In this document: piece by piece, positions 19,189 to 28,239 of the stretch
Numbering within the stretch: position 1 is the stretch's first letter
Layout of the letters: each line of letters starts with the position of its first letter
Assembly: GCF_000374365.1 (NCBI RefSeq)
Contig: NZ_KB894125.1
Coordinates: 1-64,000, forward strand
DNA length: 64,000 nucleotides
From: Bacteroides gallinarum DSM 18171 = JCM 13658
Lineage (GTDB): Bacteria; Bacteroidota; Bacteroidia; Bacteroidales; Bacteroidaceae
Direction: 5' to 3'
Notes under the pieces: model-generated
Seen by the model: only the letters and a program-made list of their open reading frames with translations
The model's database searches: none
What the model was told of the DNA's origin: nothing
Translations under genes and position numbers: made by a program

Positions 19189-20415
19189 ATGGGTGATAAT
19201 ACAATCTATTCGAGGCGCAACACGGCTATCGACATGCTGAGAGGCTTGACGATGTTCATTATGATTTTCGTCAACGACTTCTGGAAAGTGCATGGCGTAC
19301 CCCACTGGCTGGAACATGCCACCTACGGCGAAGACTTTATGGGGCTGGCGGATATCGTGTTCCCCTGCTTCCTGTTTGCGGTAGGCATGTCCATACCCTA
19401 TGCCATTGAGCGCAGGTATGCCAAAGGATTCTCTGCCGAGTCCACTTTGGGACATATCCTTTCGCGCACCTTCGCACTGCTGGTTATGGGAGCCTTCATT
19501 ACCAATTCGGAGTTCCGGCTTTCGCCGGAAGCTCCTTACCCTATTGGAGTCTACTGGTTCCTAATGGCAATAGGCTTTATCGGCGTATGGAACCAGTACC
19601 CCAAGCCTGCCTCCGAAGCTCAGAAGAACCTGTTCCGCATCTTCAAGATAATCGGCGTATTGGTTCTCCTCTACCTGGCATTCACATTCCGCAATCCCAA
19701 AGGAGGGGTGTTCGGTGCTTACTGGGGAATCTTGGGCTCTATCGGCTGGACTTACCTGGTATGCGCGGTAATCTACTTCTTCGGCCGCGACCGGTTGAAG
19801 TTCCTGCTGCCGGTCTGGGCAGCCTTTGTCCTAATATGCCTGTTGGGTACTCCTTTGCGCGAGGAATTCGGCGGTGAGCCCATTCTTGCCTTCCCCGAGC
19901 AGAACTTCTACTACGGCATGTTGGGCGTGCTGCATATCGGCAACGGAGCGCTGCCCGCCTTTACAATGGGCGGAATGATTCTTTCCATTCTCAGCGCCCG
20001 CTATGCCGGCAATGCCGGCGGGTGGAAACTACGCAACGGGCTGCTGGCTGCCACCCTGCTTCTGCTGGCAGGCATAGTGGCGCACTACTTCTGGATAGTA
20101 GCCAAGATAGGCAGCACTCCCCCCTGGGTGTTCTATGTAAGCGCTATCTCTGTGGCGCTCTATACGCTGCTCGATTACCTGGCCAGCCACCGGGTTACGG
20201 CATGGTTCAACCTGATACGGCCTGCCGGGACAGCTACGCTGACCACGTACCTCGTGCCCTACGTGTTCTACGGATTTGCAGACGTAACCGGCATTATCCT
20301 GCCGGACTGGTTTACGCACGGATTCATGGGGCTAATCAACTGCCTCTGTTTCGCCTTTGTAGTAATCGGCGTTACATGGGTAATGGAAAAATTGCATGTT
20401 AAACTTAAAATTTAG
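19189..20415 (+). CDS. Membrane acyltransferase, HGSNAT/DUF5009-like
   Basis: A polytopic membrane protein of 408 residues with about ten hydrophobic helices. The N-terminal signature RRNTAIDMLRGLTMFIMIFVN and a following conserved His region resemble heparan-alpha-glucosaminide N-acetyltransferase and related DUF5009/YeiB-type proteins, which acetylate sugars across a membrane using acetyl-CoA. I placed the start at the ATG 11 bases after the GH9 stop; an earlier in-frame ATG would overlap GH9. Context suggests modification of a sugar released by the locus; the substrate is not shown. Confidence 0.8.
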   Translation: MGDNTIYSRRNTAIDMLRGLTMFIMIFVNDFWKVHGVPHWLEHATYGEDFMGLADIVFPCFLFAVGMSIPYAIERRYAKGFSAESTLGHILSRTFALLVMGAFITNSEFRLSPEAPYPIGVYWFLMAIGFIGVWNQYPKPASEAQKNLFRIFKIIGVLVLLYLAFTFRNPKGGVFGAYWGILGSIGWTYLVCAVIYFFGRDRLKFLLPVWAAFVLICLLGTPLREEFGGEPILAFPEQNFYYGMLGVLHIGNGALPAFTMGGMILSILSARYAGNAGGWKLRNGLLAATLLLLAGIVAHYFWIVAKIGSTPPWVFYVSAISVALYTLLDYLASHRVTAWFNLIRPAGTATLTTYLVPYVFYGFADVTGIILPDWFTHGFMGLINCLCFAFVVIGVTWVMEKLHVKLKI

Positions 20416-20420
20416 ATAGA

Positions 20421-21824
20421 ATGAAAAAGAGCTTTTTACCTCTACTGTTACTGCTGTTTCTTGCATCGGGCATGTTCTCGTGCCAGCAGAAAGCCAAAGA
20501 AACGACGGGTAAGGAATACCCGATGTTCTGGACATGGCTGGACTACCGCCCCGGCATGAATTTCGACTCCATTTGCCAAGTGATGAACGACATCGGCATG
20601 GACGGAATTATGCTGAATGCGCCTACGCCCGACGATTACCGTGTTGCCATACCGATTGCCCATAAATATGGAATCGAGGTATATGCCTGGCTGTGGAGCA
20701 TGAATCCGGAACACGACCGCGACAAAATTCTTAAAGAACATCCCGAGTGGCTCAGTGTAAACCGCAATGGCAAGAGCCTGGCAGACACTACGGCATACGT
20801 AGGCTATTACAAATTCCTCTGCCCGGCATTGCCTGAAGTCCGCGAGTACATCAAGGAGAAAATTAAAGCCTATTGCGAGGTCGAAGGACTGAACGGTATC
20901 GCTATCGATTATCACCGCTTTGTCGATGTAGTGCTTCCCACCACCCTGTGGCCTCATTACGGCATCGTACAAGACCGCGAATATGCGGCGTGGGATTACG
21001 GCTATCATCCGGAAATGCTCAAGAAGTTCAAGGAACAGTACGGATACGACCCCCGCGAGCAGGAAGACCCCTCCCTGGACGTGAAGTGGCGCCAGTTCCG
21101 TTGCGACCAGATAACCGAAGTAGCCAATATGATTGCCGAGGTAGTGCACTCTTACGGTAAGACCATGGCGGCATCCCCGTTCCCCACACCGAAAATGGCG
21201 TCGCGCATGGTACGCCAGGACTGGGGCAAGTGGAACCTGGATATCGTATTCCCAATGGTCTACCATACCTTCTACACGGGCGATGCCAGCTTCATAGCCG
21301 ACTGTACGGTGGAGAATGCACGCGACAAGAACGAGATGACTACGCTGTACTGTGGTATGACCGCCACCGACGGCCCGATGATGTTCGAGTGTATGGATGC
21401 CGCCCTGAACAACGGTGCGCAAGGCATTGCCGTATTCACTATCATGGGGCTGCGCTCTCCGGAGGTAAGGAAGCAGTTCAAGGCATATACCGACAGTGTC
21501 AAGGCAGTACGTGCCGCCAATGGCGGGGTGATAAAAGCCACCTATCCGGCGATTGCCGAACCCGACCCCTTCAAGCATGAAGGCATCATGAAGCTGCTTC
21601 AGGAACGTATGCAGCAAATCATAGCCAAAGCCGCCGGCAAGAAAGAGCTTGCTCCGCTGGTGTTGGGCGAATACAAACAGGTAGACTCCTACGATGCCAC
21701 ACGCTGCTACCAGGTTATGGACAACAACAGCAAGACTACTTTTGACGTAACCTTCTACCTTTACGGAGACGTCGTATCCGGGTGGGATGTTGCAGTTGCA
21801 GACAAGGCTGCCGTAAAGAAATAA
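20421..21824 (+). CDS. Putative glycoside hydrolase-like lipoprotein
   Basis: A 467-residue lipoprotein (MFSC lipobox near residue 21). The body reads like a TIM-barrel glycosidase. It opens with MFWTWLDYRPGMNF, then AHKYGIEVYAWLWSMN, then a GIAIDYHRF strand near residue 155, and LDIVFPMVYHTFY near residue 275, features of GHL10/putative glycosyl hydrolase families. Acidic residues at strand ends (Asp in IDYHR) could be catalytic. It lies 5 bases after the acyltransferase gene. The exact family and activity are unassigned. Confidence 0.7.
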   Translation: MKKSFLPLLLLLFLASGMFSCQQKAKETTGKEYPMFWTWLDYRPGMNFDSICQVMNDIGMDGIMLNAPTPDDYRVAIPIAHKYGIEVYAWLWSMNPEHDRDKILKEHPEWLSVNRNGKSLADTTAYVGYYKFLCPALPEVREYIKEKIKAYCEVEGLNGIAIDYHRFVDVVLPTTLWPHYGIVQDREYAAWDYGYHPEMLKKFKEQYGYDPREQEDPSLDVKWRQFRCDQITEVANMIAEVVHSYGKTMAASPFPTPKMASRMVRQDWGKWNLDIVFPMVYHTFYTGDASFIADCTVENARDKNEMTTLYCGMTATDGPMMFECMDAALNNGAQGIAVFTIMGLRSPEVRKQFKAYTDSVKAVRAANGGVIKATYPAIAEPDPFKHEGIMKLLQERMQQIIAKAAGKKELAPLVLGEYKQVDSYDATRCYQVMDNNSKTTFDVTFYLYGDVVSGWDVAVADKAAVKK

Positions 21825-21836
21825 AAGACTGGCATT

Positions 21837-22571
21837 ATGATGAAAGGTTATATGAACAGGCTTCTTGGAGTCATCGCTCTTTTGCTGATAGGTTTGTGCC
21901 ATTGTGAAGCCCGGGATGCGAAGAGCTTGTCTGTAAAGAAGATTATGTGTACGGCTTCACCTTCGGGTGAGGCTGTACCGTCTTTGCTGGACGAAAACAA
22001 GATAGAGTTTCATCCCATTGACGTGGTAAACTGGAAAGACTATCCCTACAAACCCGAGGTAAGCTTCCGCATAGCCCATACGGGCAAGGAAATCCTGCTT
22101 CATTATAAGGTAAAGGAAGCGGCTGTGCGTGCCGTGGCCGATAAGGACAACGGAGCAGTCTGGGAGGATGCCTGCGTGGAATTCTTCGTATCTCCCGGAG
22201 GCGATAACAACTATTACAACTTCGAGTGCAACTGTGCGGGCAAGCTGCTGATTCAGGGAGGTACGGTGAACGAGCGCCGTCCTGCGGCAAGTTCGGAAGT
22301 GCTGGCAATGGTGAAGCGCTGGAGCTCGCTGGGTACGGAACCATTCGGAGAGCGTGTCGGCGAGTGTAGCTGGGAGCTTACAATGGTTATCCCGGTTTCC
22401 GCTTTCTTCAAGGATACCCTGGACTCATTGGACGGCAAAACGATGAAAGGCAATTTCTATAAATGCGGTGACAAACTGCCCACTCCCCATTTCCTTTCCT
22501 GGAGTCCTATCGCGCTGGAACGTCCCATGTTCCATTGCCCGGATTTCTTCGGCACGCTGTCTTTCGAATGA
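21837..22571 (+). CDS. CBM9-like carbohydrate-binding protein
   Basis: A 244-residue secreted protein. After a signal peptide the domain shows the CBM9 pattern: EILLHYKVKE strand, GAVWEDACVEFFVSPGGDNNYYNFECNCAG in the middle, a WELTMVIPVSAF strand, and a SWSPI...FHCPDFFGTLSF ending. Such stand-alone CBM9-like proteins bind glycan termini. It is the last gene of the polysaccharide locus, 12 bases after the preceding gene, and is followed by the repeat/terminator at 22635-22712. Confidence 0.85.
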   Translation: MMKGYMNRLLGVIALLLIGLCHCEARDAKSLSVKKIMCTASPSGEAVPSLLDENKIEFHPIDVVNWKDYPYKPEVSFRIAHTGKEILLHYKVKEAAVRAVADKDNGAVWEDACVEFFVSPGGDNNYYNFECNCAGKLLIQGGTVNERRPAASSEVLAMVKRWSSLGTEPFGERVGECSWELTMVIPVSAFFKDTLDSLDGKTMKGNFYKCGDKLPTPHFLSWSPIALERPMFHCPDFFGTLSFE

Positions 22572-22634
22572 TGTCGCGGGCGTGTTGTATCGGCACGTAC
22601 CGGCATGCTGCATCAGCATGTACCGGTGTACTTC

Positions 22635-22712
22635 GGGACATTCAGTAAATAGAATAAAATTAGCCAACTAATTCATACTTAAAGTATTGCGAATTAGTTG
22701 GCTTTTTTGTAT
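22635..22712 (+). repeat. Dispersed terminator-like repeat, copy B
   Basis: Right copy of the 78-bp repeat also found inverted at 55-132. Stem AGCCAACTAATTC/GAATTAGTTGGCT followed by TTTTTT. It is positioned to end the polysaccharide-locus transcript, and its orientation relative to transcription is the same as copy A. Confidence 0.78.
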
Positions 22713-22854
22713 ATTTGTTATAGTCAGGGGAGTTTTATTTGACTACCAACAGATTAGACAGGACTCGCACAAGAACAGGCAACGGATAAGAAAAAAACTA
22801 ACTGTTTAGGACCGCCATATTTCTCATGCTTTCAAATAACTCTTATCTCGCTCA

Positions 22855-22862
22855 CAAAGGTA
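22855..22862 (-). promoter_or_regulatory. Possible outward -7 box at element end
   Basis: TACCTTTG on the minus strand matches TAnnTTTG. It points left, out of the element. A short frame (ATG then nine codons) follows. The surrounding 10-mer ACAAAGGTAA recurs in the palindrome at 61326-61348. Weak evidence. Confidence 0.3.
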
Positions 22863-22964
22863 ATATTTATTTTTGAAAAATCAGCCAATAAAGGCCATAA
22901 TCTAATAGAGTAATCCCGTATCGTAAAGGATAAGCACACCGCAGCCGAGTCCCCATAACCACAG

Positions 22965-23136
22965 GCAAAGGTAACTCGTGTTCTTATCGTACAAGCAAGG
23001 TCAAGCCCTCCGGGTGTCGTGGAAAAATCATCCTCGCCCCGAAGGGCTTCGGTATTTTTCCCGCCAACCTTGCATGTACGGAACACGACCTTTTAAAGCC
23101 TGTAGTTATGGGAACTCCGGCCCCAGAAAGCCGGAC
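22965..23136 (+). ncRNA. Structured leader element, copy 1
   Basis: First of five related palindromic elements. It starts GCAAAGGTAA. The outer stem is CTCGTGTTC with GAACACGA. The next stem is CGTACAAGCAAGGT with ACCTTGCATGTACG. A side hairpin in AGCCCTCCGGGT and an inner stem GGAAAAAT/ATTTTTCC enclose the conserved TCATCCTCGC...CGGT motif. A short hairpin (TCCGG...CCGGA, 23116-23135) follows, then the ATG at 23154. It could act as RNA or as folded single-stranded DNA. Confidence 0.65.
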
Positions 23137-23153
23137 TGACAAAAATAAATGTT

Positions 23154-23978
23154 ATGTTACAGAAAACAACGAACAAGTACACAGTGGAAACACTCAAGCC
23201 ATTGAATGTTTCATACGACCATGAACATTGGCTGACACAGAAAGATGTGGACATGGCCAACCGTTATGTCGAAGTCATCGAGCGTACCCGCTCGGAAGTG
23301 ACACCGCAAATCGGCGACAGGCTGGTATATGTAACCGAGCACGGGGATTATTACAGGCACGCCCTTATTGATGACAGGCACGCGAAGGAAGGGTATCTTT
23401 CCGTCTGCGAACAACCGTATGTGCCTTTCGTTTGGGAAGAGGACGGAAACATCCGCCTGAGCGTCAGCGGAGGCGCATTCCATTCCGTAAATCCGAAGGA
23501 CTTGAAATTCCTGAAATGGACGGAAGGCGCGTTCAAGGACTGGGGACATTGCGGAGCGTGCGGCAACGGGGCGGTAACATTCATCGCAAGAGTGCCGTTA
23601 TGGTTCTATGCCGAACCCAATCCCAAATACGGGATTTTCACGACCGAGACCTACCGGAAGTTTTACCTGAACAAAAGGCAGGAGTCGGAAAACGGCAATC
23701 TCTATCAAGGTTTTGATATCGCTTTTCGTGACGAATGCGAATTCCAACAATTCCTGAGAGACTACGAAGGAACGGTATGCGAGGGCAACCGGGAAGACCA
23801 GATTGTGGTATGGTGCTTCCGGCGGGAATATGTGTTCCATCCACTTACGGAATGGGAAAGGATAGACGCTCCGGTAACGGAACGGAGGCTCAACTTCCAT
23901 CCGGAACAGGTAAAGATTGTCAAGGACATGGAAAAGCACATCACCTACTTCCATCGAATCAAACCACAAAATTTCTAA
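23154..23978 (+). CDS. Accessory ICE protein, DUF4121-like
   Basis: A 274-residue soluble protein without signal or membrane segments. It has a CGACGNG sequence near residue 135 that could be a metal-binding knuckle, and several aromatic strands. I associate it loosely with DUF4121 proteins found on Bacteroides conjugative elements; function is unknown. It is the first gene after leader copy 1, 18 bases before the next gene. Confidence 0.65.
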   Translation: MLQKTTNKYTVETLKPLNVSYDHEHWLTQKDVDMANRYVEVIERTRSEVTPQIGDRLVYVTEHGDYYRHALIDDRHAKEGYLSVCEQPYVPFVWEEDGNIRLSVSGGAFHSVNPKDLKFLKWTEGAFKDWGHCGACGNGAVTFIARVPLWFYAEPNPKYGIFTTETYRKFYLNKRQESENGNLYQGFDIAFRDECEFQQFLRDYEGTVCEGNREDQIVVWCFRREYVFHPLTEWERIDAPVTERRLNFHPEQVKIVKDMEKHITYFHRIKPQNF

Positions 23979-23995
23979 CTTAAAATCCAACAGTC

Positions 23996-24934
23996 ATGCA
24001 GACAACGACAGCAAAGACGGCCGGCAGCCAGACCGACCTGCTTACAGGAATCATGAATATCCAAGTGAGGAACGAGGAGAAGATTACCGAACAGGACCGA
24101 CAATATTGCCAACGGCAGCAGGACCTGCTCTACAAGACACTTGACCGGATAGACCGCTGGTATGCCATCTTCAAGGAAGAGGCGGAACGATACCGGGAAA
24201 TCAAGAACTTCAAGTATGAGGATAACGGGAAGGTTTCCATACGGAATTTCTATTTCAACTACAGCGAGGAGGATGACTATACCCACAACGAATTCAAACC
24301 GTTTGACCTCATCAACGAGCTTGTGGACAATAACTGCAATGCCAACGCAAATTTCGCGGGTCGCATCATCTCCTATTTCAACAAGACCTACAACGTGAAT
24401 GTCCCCATTCCTGTAATTGATGAGAAGACCCAGCGCATGGGATTCCGTCCGGTCTACCAGACTTACGTGGACACGGTCATCGAACACCTCGGAGGAAAGA
24501 GCTTCCGTGAGACGGCGGTGGAGGAACTGCTTGCCAGGGTTGCCCGGGTTGTCAAACCCTCCCGCTGGAGCAAGGTCAAGACGGAACTGAAGAAGGACAA
24601 GATTGTCTTTCCCGAAATCATCCGTTTCGACGATTTTTATTTGCAATACAACAAGTGTCAAATCAGTTATAACTACGGTGGAGAGCTTGAAACCCTATGC
24701 GCGGGTATCGCCTACGGTGCGGATGACGCACTGTGCGGCAATTCGAAAATGATTATCCGTTTCGACCACAACGATGTGTCCGTCAATGACTGGTACGACC
24801 TCACGACCACCAACGCCGAGCAAATCCGATTCTACAAGAACGGCCGTATCGACGTAAGGTTCAAGGACAGCGAGGCAGCCGAGAACTGCTTCAGGCGCCT
24901 CCGCCTTGATGAAATCACGTTACCTGAGAACTGA
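23996..24934 (+). CDS. Hypothetical accessory ICE protein
   Basis: A 312-residue soluble protein, helical in the first half (about residues 25-75), with mixed alpha/beta after. No motif that I can assign. It is second in the operon led by leader copy 1 and is followed by a terminator at 24955-24987. Confidence 0.65.
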   Translation: MQTTTAKTAGSQTDLLTGIMNIQVRNEEKITEQDRQYCQRQQDLLYKTLDRIDRWYAIFKEEAERYREIKNFKYEDNGKVSIRNFYFNYSEEDDYTHNEFKPFDLINELVDNNCNANANFAGRIISYFNKTYNVNVPIPVIDEKTQRMGFRPVYQTYVDTVIEHLGGKSFRETAVEELLARVARVVKPSRWSKVKTELKKDKIVFPEIIRFDDFYLQYNKCQISYNYGGELETLCAGIAYGADDALCGNSKMIIRFDHNDVSVNDWYDLTTTNAEQIRFYKNGRIDVRFKDSEAAENCFRRLRLDEITLPEN

Positions 24935-24954
24935 TTATGAAAAGCATCCCACAG

Positions 24955-24987
24955 CACCCCGTAAGAAGCGCCCTGCGGGGTGTTTTC
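24955..24987 (+). terminator. Intrinsic terminator
   Basis: CACCCCG/CGGGGTG stem followed by TTTTCATTT. It ends the transcript of the two preceding genes. Confidence 0.7.
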
Positions 24988-25016
24988 ATTTACAACCGTA
25001 AACACCGACTAAAGAT

Positions 25017-28000
25017 ATGTATGCCATCATCCCCCAACAGATACCGCAGGACAGGCGGGCCGAGGTCAACGAGAAGATACTTTTCGCCATAGACTCCGGC
25101 AAAGACCTCATTCCGGCGGAAAGCATCTACAACTGCTATACCGGCATGGGAGGACTGCACAAGCTCAAGCAGTCCGACTTTGCCAGCTACAATGAATACG
25201 CGGAGGCCAAGAAGGAATTCGAGATGGGCCAGTTCTTCACCCCTCATGAGATATGCCGGGACATGGTAGGGATTCTGTCCCCGACCTCCACGGAAATGGT
25301 TCTCGACATGTGCTGCGGCATGGGCAATTTCTTCAACCATCTGCCCAACCTGCACAACGCCTACGGCTTTGACATAGACGGCAAGGCAGTGGCCGTCGCA
25401 AGATACCTCTACCCGGAAGCCCATGTCGAAAAATGCGACATACAGCAGTATCGTCCCGAACAACGCTTCGACGTCATCATCGGCAACCCTCCCTTCAACC
25501 TGAAGTTCGACTACAGGCTGTCGCAGGAATACTATATGGACAAGGCTTACGACGTGCTCAACCCAGCCGGAATCCTGATGATCATTGTCCCGCTGTCGTT
25601 CATGCAGAATGAATTCTGGGAAAAGACCCGCGTGGCGAACATCAACTCGAACTTCTCATTTATCGGCCAGACCAAACTGGACCCGGCTGCCTTCGCACGG
25701 GTCGGAGTACAGAACTTCGGCACAAAGGTCATGGTGTTCCTCCGCCGGTCCCTGCATATAGAGATGCAGGCCTACAATGCAGAGGAGTTCATCTCCATGT
25801 CCGAATTGAAAGAGCGCATCCATGAGGCAAGGCAGATGAAGCACAGGCTGCGCCTCGACCTTATGCGGGAGACCAACCGGATAGACAAGGAGGAACTGGA
25901 AACCTTCGAGTACAAGCTCGCCAAGTACATGTACGAGCTGAAGGCACACGCCGGGTTGAACCGGCACATCGCCAAGGCGGAAGCGCTGGTCACGAAGTTC
26001 CGCAACCAGAAGCCGCCGGAGAATGCCACCCGGGAACAGATAAAGCAATGGGAGAAGAACAAGCTGACCACAGGGAAGGTGCTCGGCATCATCCGCAGGT
26101 ATATCACCTCGCAGAATGTCATTCCACGCAGGGAGATCGCCCTGGTAAAGACCTCCTACGGGTTCAAACTGAAACCATACGCACCGCGCCTGCTGGACAA
26201 GATACCGCACAAGGCGGCAAGCATCAATGACCTTGTGCTGGGACGGGCCGAACTCCCGATACCGGAGAACGTGACGGAAGAAAACATGCGACAAATCCGC
26301 GCGGCGGAAAAACTGATTCGGAAAAAACGCAGGCAATATGAAATCCAGAACCGGCAGTTTGCGGACATGGAAGAGGATGCCGGCCTGAAGGAATACCTGG
26401 ACCGTGCCACCTTCGTCAACAAAGACGGCGACATCTGCGAGTTCACCACCCTCCAGAAACATGACCTGAATCTCGTATTACAGAAACGCTATGCCCTGCT
26501 GAACTGGCAGCAGGGCTCCGGCAAGACCGCCGCCGTCTATCACCGGGCGAAGTACCTGCTCAAGTCCGGGAAAGTACGGAACGCCATCATTCTGGCACCG
26601 GCCATCGCTGTCAACATGACCTGGATACCGTTCCTTACCGTCAACAGGGAAACCTTCCGTGTGATAAGGACAAACCGGGACCTTGAGAATATCCCGGGAG
26701 AGACGTTCCTTGTCGTCTCCACTTCCATGCTCGGCAAGCTGAAAAGGGGGCTGATGCGCCTTGTCAGGCTCACTTCAAGAAAACTGTGCCTGGTGTTCGA
26801 CGAATCGGACGAGATCACCAATCCCACATCGCAACGTACCAGACATGTCCTGTGCATGTTCAGGAGGCTCAGGTACAAGATTCTCGATACCGGTACGACC
26901 ACCCGCAACAACATCACCGAACTGTACAGCCAGTTCGAACTGCTCTACAACAACTCCGTCAACATGATATCCTGGAGCGGGACGGTTTACCGCGAGAACA
27001 GGGACAAGGAAATAGAAGCGGAGAACAACCCGTACTACGGGGAACCGTTCCCCGCTTTCAGGGGACACGTACTGTTCCGTGCCTGCCATTGTCCCGGCAA
27101 GGCCACCGTGTTCGGCATAGAGAAGCAGAACCAGGACGTGTATAACAAGGATGAACTGGCGGAACTTATCGGGAAGACCGTCATCACCCGCAAGTTCCGG
27201 GATTTCGCAGGCGAGAAATACAGGATACGGACGCATACCGTCAGCCCGTCGGAAGGAGAGCATGAGGTATACCGTGTCATCATCGAGGAATTCTGCCGTA
27301 TCTGTGAACTCTACTACAACAGTACAGGAGACGCGAAGAAAGATGCCGGGCTGCGGCTCATGAGACAGATCAGGCTGCTCATCAAGGCCTGCTCCGTCCC
27401 GCACCTGATAGAGGGATATTACGGGGAGGAGTATCCGGGCAAGACAAGGTACATCGAGGGACTTGTCCGAAAGATACCCGGCAAGGTAGCCATAGGCTGC
27501 ACCACACTGGCCGCTTTCGACCTTTACGAAAGCTATATCCGTGAGCGTTTTCCCGAAAGGCCGGTATTTGTCGTCAAGGGAGATGTGGCATTCAATAAGC
27601 GCCAGCGTATCGTGACGGAATTCGACTCCACCATCAACGGCATACTGATATGCACCCAGCAGAGCCTGAGCAGTTCGGTGAACATACCTACCTGCAATGA
27701 CGTGATACTGGAGTCGCTTCAATGGAACATCCCGAAGATGGAACAGTTCTATTTCCGTTTCATACGTCTGGATTCCAAAGAGATGAAGGATGTGCATTAT
27801 GTCACCTATGAGGATTCCGTCGAACAGAACCTGATGGCGCTTGTACTGACCAAAGAACGTCTCAACGAGTTCATCAAGACAGGCGAAGTCAAGGAACAGT
27901 CCGAGATATTCGAGGAGTTCGATGTCACCATGTCCGTCATTGAGAGCCTGCTCATCCGTACACAGGACAGCGAGGGCAAGATACATATCAGCTGGGGAAG

Positions 28001-28025
28001 CCAGCGAATGACAAATCAAATATGA
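25017..28025 (+). CDS. DNA methyltransferase-helicase fusion protein
   Basis: A 1002-residue protein joining two enzymes. The N-terminal half is an N6-adenine DNA methyltransferase: the AdoMet motif VLDMCCGMGNF is near residues 95-105 and the catalytic NPPF at 157-160. The C-terminal half is a superfamily-2 helicase/translocase: Walker A QQGSGKTAAVY near residue 498, Walker B FDESDE near 593, and a C-terminal helicase lobe (about 830-960). I see no nuclease motif. Similar architectures occur in type ISP/DISARM-like systems. On a conjugative element it may shield incoming DNA by methylation; that role is inferred. Confidence 0.8.
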   Translation: MYAIIPQQIPQDRRAEVNEKILFAIDSGKDLIPAESIYNCYTGMGGLHKLKQSDFASYNEYAEAKKEFEMGQFFTPHEICRDMVGILSPTSTEMVLDMCCGMGNFFNHLPNLHNAYGFDIDGKAVAVARYLYPEAHVEKCDIQQYRPEQRFDVIIGNPPFNLKFDYRLSQEYYMDKAYDVLNPAGILMIIVPLSFMQNEFWEKTRVANINSNFSFIGQTKLDPAAFARVGVQNFGTKVMVFLRRSLHIEMQAYNAEEFISMSELKERIHEARQMKHRLRLDLMRETNRIDKEELETFEYKLAKYMYELKAHAGLNRHIAKAEALVTKFRNQKPPENATREQIKQWEKNKLTTGKVLGIIRRYITSQNVIPRREIALVKTSYGFKLKPYAPRLLDKIPHKAASINDLVLGRAELPIPENVTEENMRQIRAAEKLIRKKRRQYEIQNRQFADMEEDAGLKEYLDRATFVNKDGDICEFTTLQKHDLNLVLQKRYALLNWQQGSGKTAAVYHRAKYLLKSGKVRNAIILAPAIAVNMTWIPFLTVNRETFRVIRTNRDLENIPGETFLVVSTSMLGKLKRGLMRLVRLTSRKLCLVFDESDEITNPTSQRTRHVLCMFRRLRYKILDTGTTTRNNITELYSQFELLYNNSVNMISWSGTVYRENRDKEIEAENNPYYGEPFPAFRGHVLFRACHCPGKATVFGIEKQNQDVYNKDELAELIGKTVITRKFRDFAGEKYRIRTHTVSPSEGEHEVYRVIIEEFCRICELYYNSTGDAKKDAGLRLMRQIRLLIKACSVPHLIEGYYGEEYPGKTRYIEGLVRKIPGKVAIGCTTLAAFDLYESYIRERFPERPVFVVKGDVAFNKRQRIVTEFDSTINGILICTQQSLSSSVNIPTCNDVILESLQWNIPKMEQFYFRFIRLDSKEMKDVHYVTYEDSVEQNLMALVLTKERLNEFIKTGEVKEQSEIFEEFDVTMSVIESLLIRTQDSEGKIHISWGSQRMTNQI

Positions 28026-28061
28026 ACCGTATGGAGAACACCGAGAAATCCATTCCCACCG

Positions 28062-28200
28062 GCAAAGGTAGCCCGTGTCCTTCACGGCCGGGCAAGGTCA
28101 TGCCGCAGGCGGTTTTCGGGGAAATCATCCTCGCCGGAGCTGCGGTATTTCCCCGAAAAAACCTGCACAGCCGGGACACGGGACCTTGCAGAGGCCGGTG
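28062..28200 (+). ncRNA. Structured leader element, copy 2
   Basis: Starts GCAAAGGTAG. The outer stem is CCCGTGTCC with GGACACGGG. The inner stem is TTTTCGGGGAAAT with ATTTCCCCGAAAA, enclosing TCATCCTCGC...GCTGCGGT. It lies between the methylase-helicase stop and the ATG at 28240. A short open frame running through it is an artefact of the element. Confidence 0.65.
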
Positions 28201-28239
28201 GAATGAAATCCTCGGCATCCACATAAAAGAATAAAGAAC

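Larger units (their letters stand above)
22572..23153 (+). other. Junction region between chromosome and conjugative element
   Basis: No gene. It holds a small CATGCTG/CAGCATG hairpin (about 22604-22620), the second copy of the 78-bp repeat, then about 250 bases of unassigned A+T-rich sequence. A minus-strand TACCTTTG box (22855-22862) and the first structured leader element (22965-23136) complete it. The boundary of the element probably lies between 22713 and 22960. I cannot place the exact attachment site. Confidence 0.5.

Noticed and set aside
20448..21902. Long minus-strand frame of about 484 codons opposite the glycosidase-like lipoprotein
   Set aside because: Antisense shadow created by codon bias; the plus-strand protein has a lipobox and fold signatures.
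22965..22974. GCAAAGGTA at the start of the leader elements as minus-strand promoters
   Set aside because: The reverse complement matches TAnnTTTGC in most copies, but I see no consistent -33 element and no gene read from it, so I did not annotate promoters there.
28022..28234. Open frame of about 70 codons between the methylase-helicase and ArdA-like genes
   Set aside because: It runs through structured leader copy 2 and has low-complexity Pro/Gly/Ser content; the palindrome explains the sequence.
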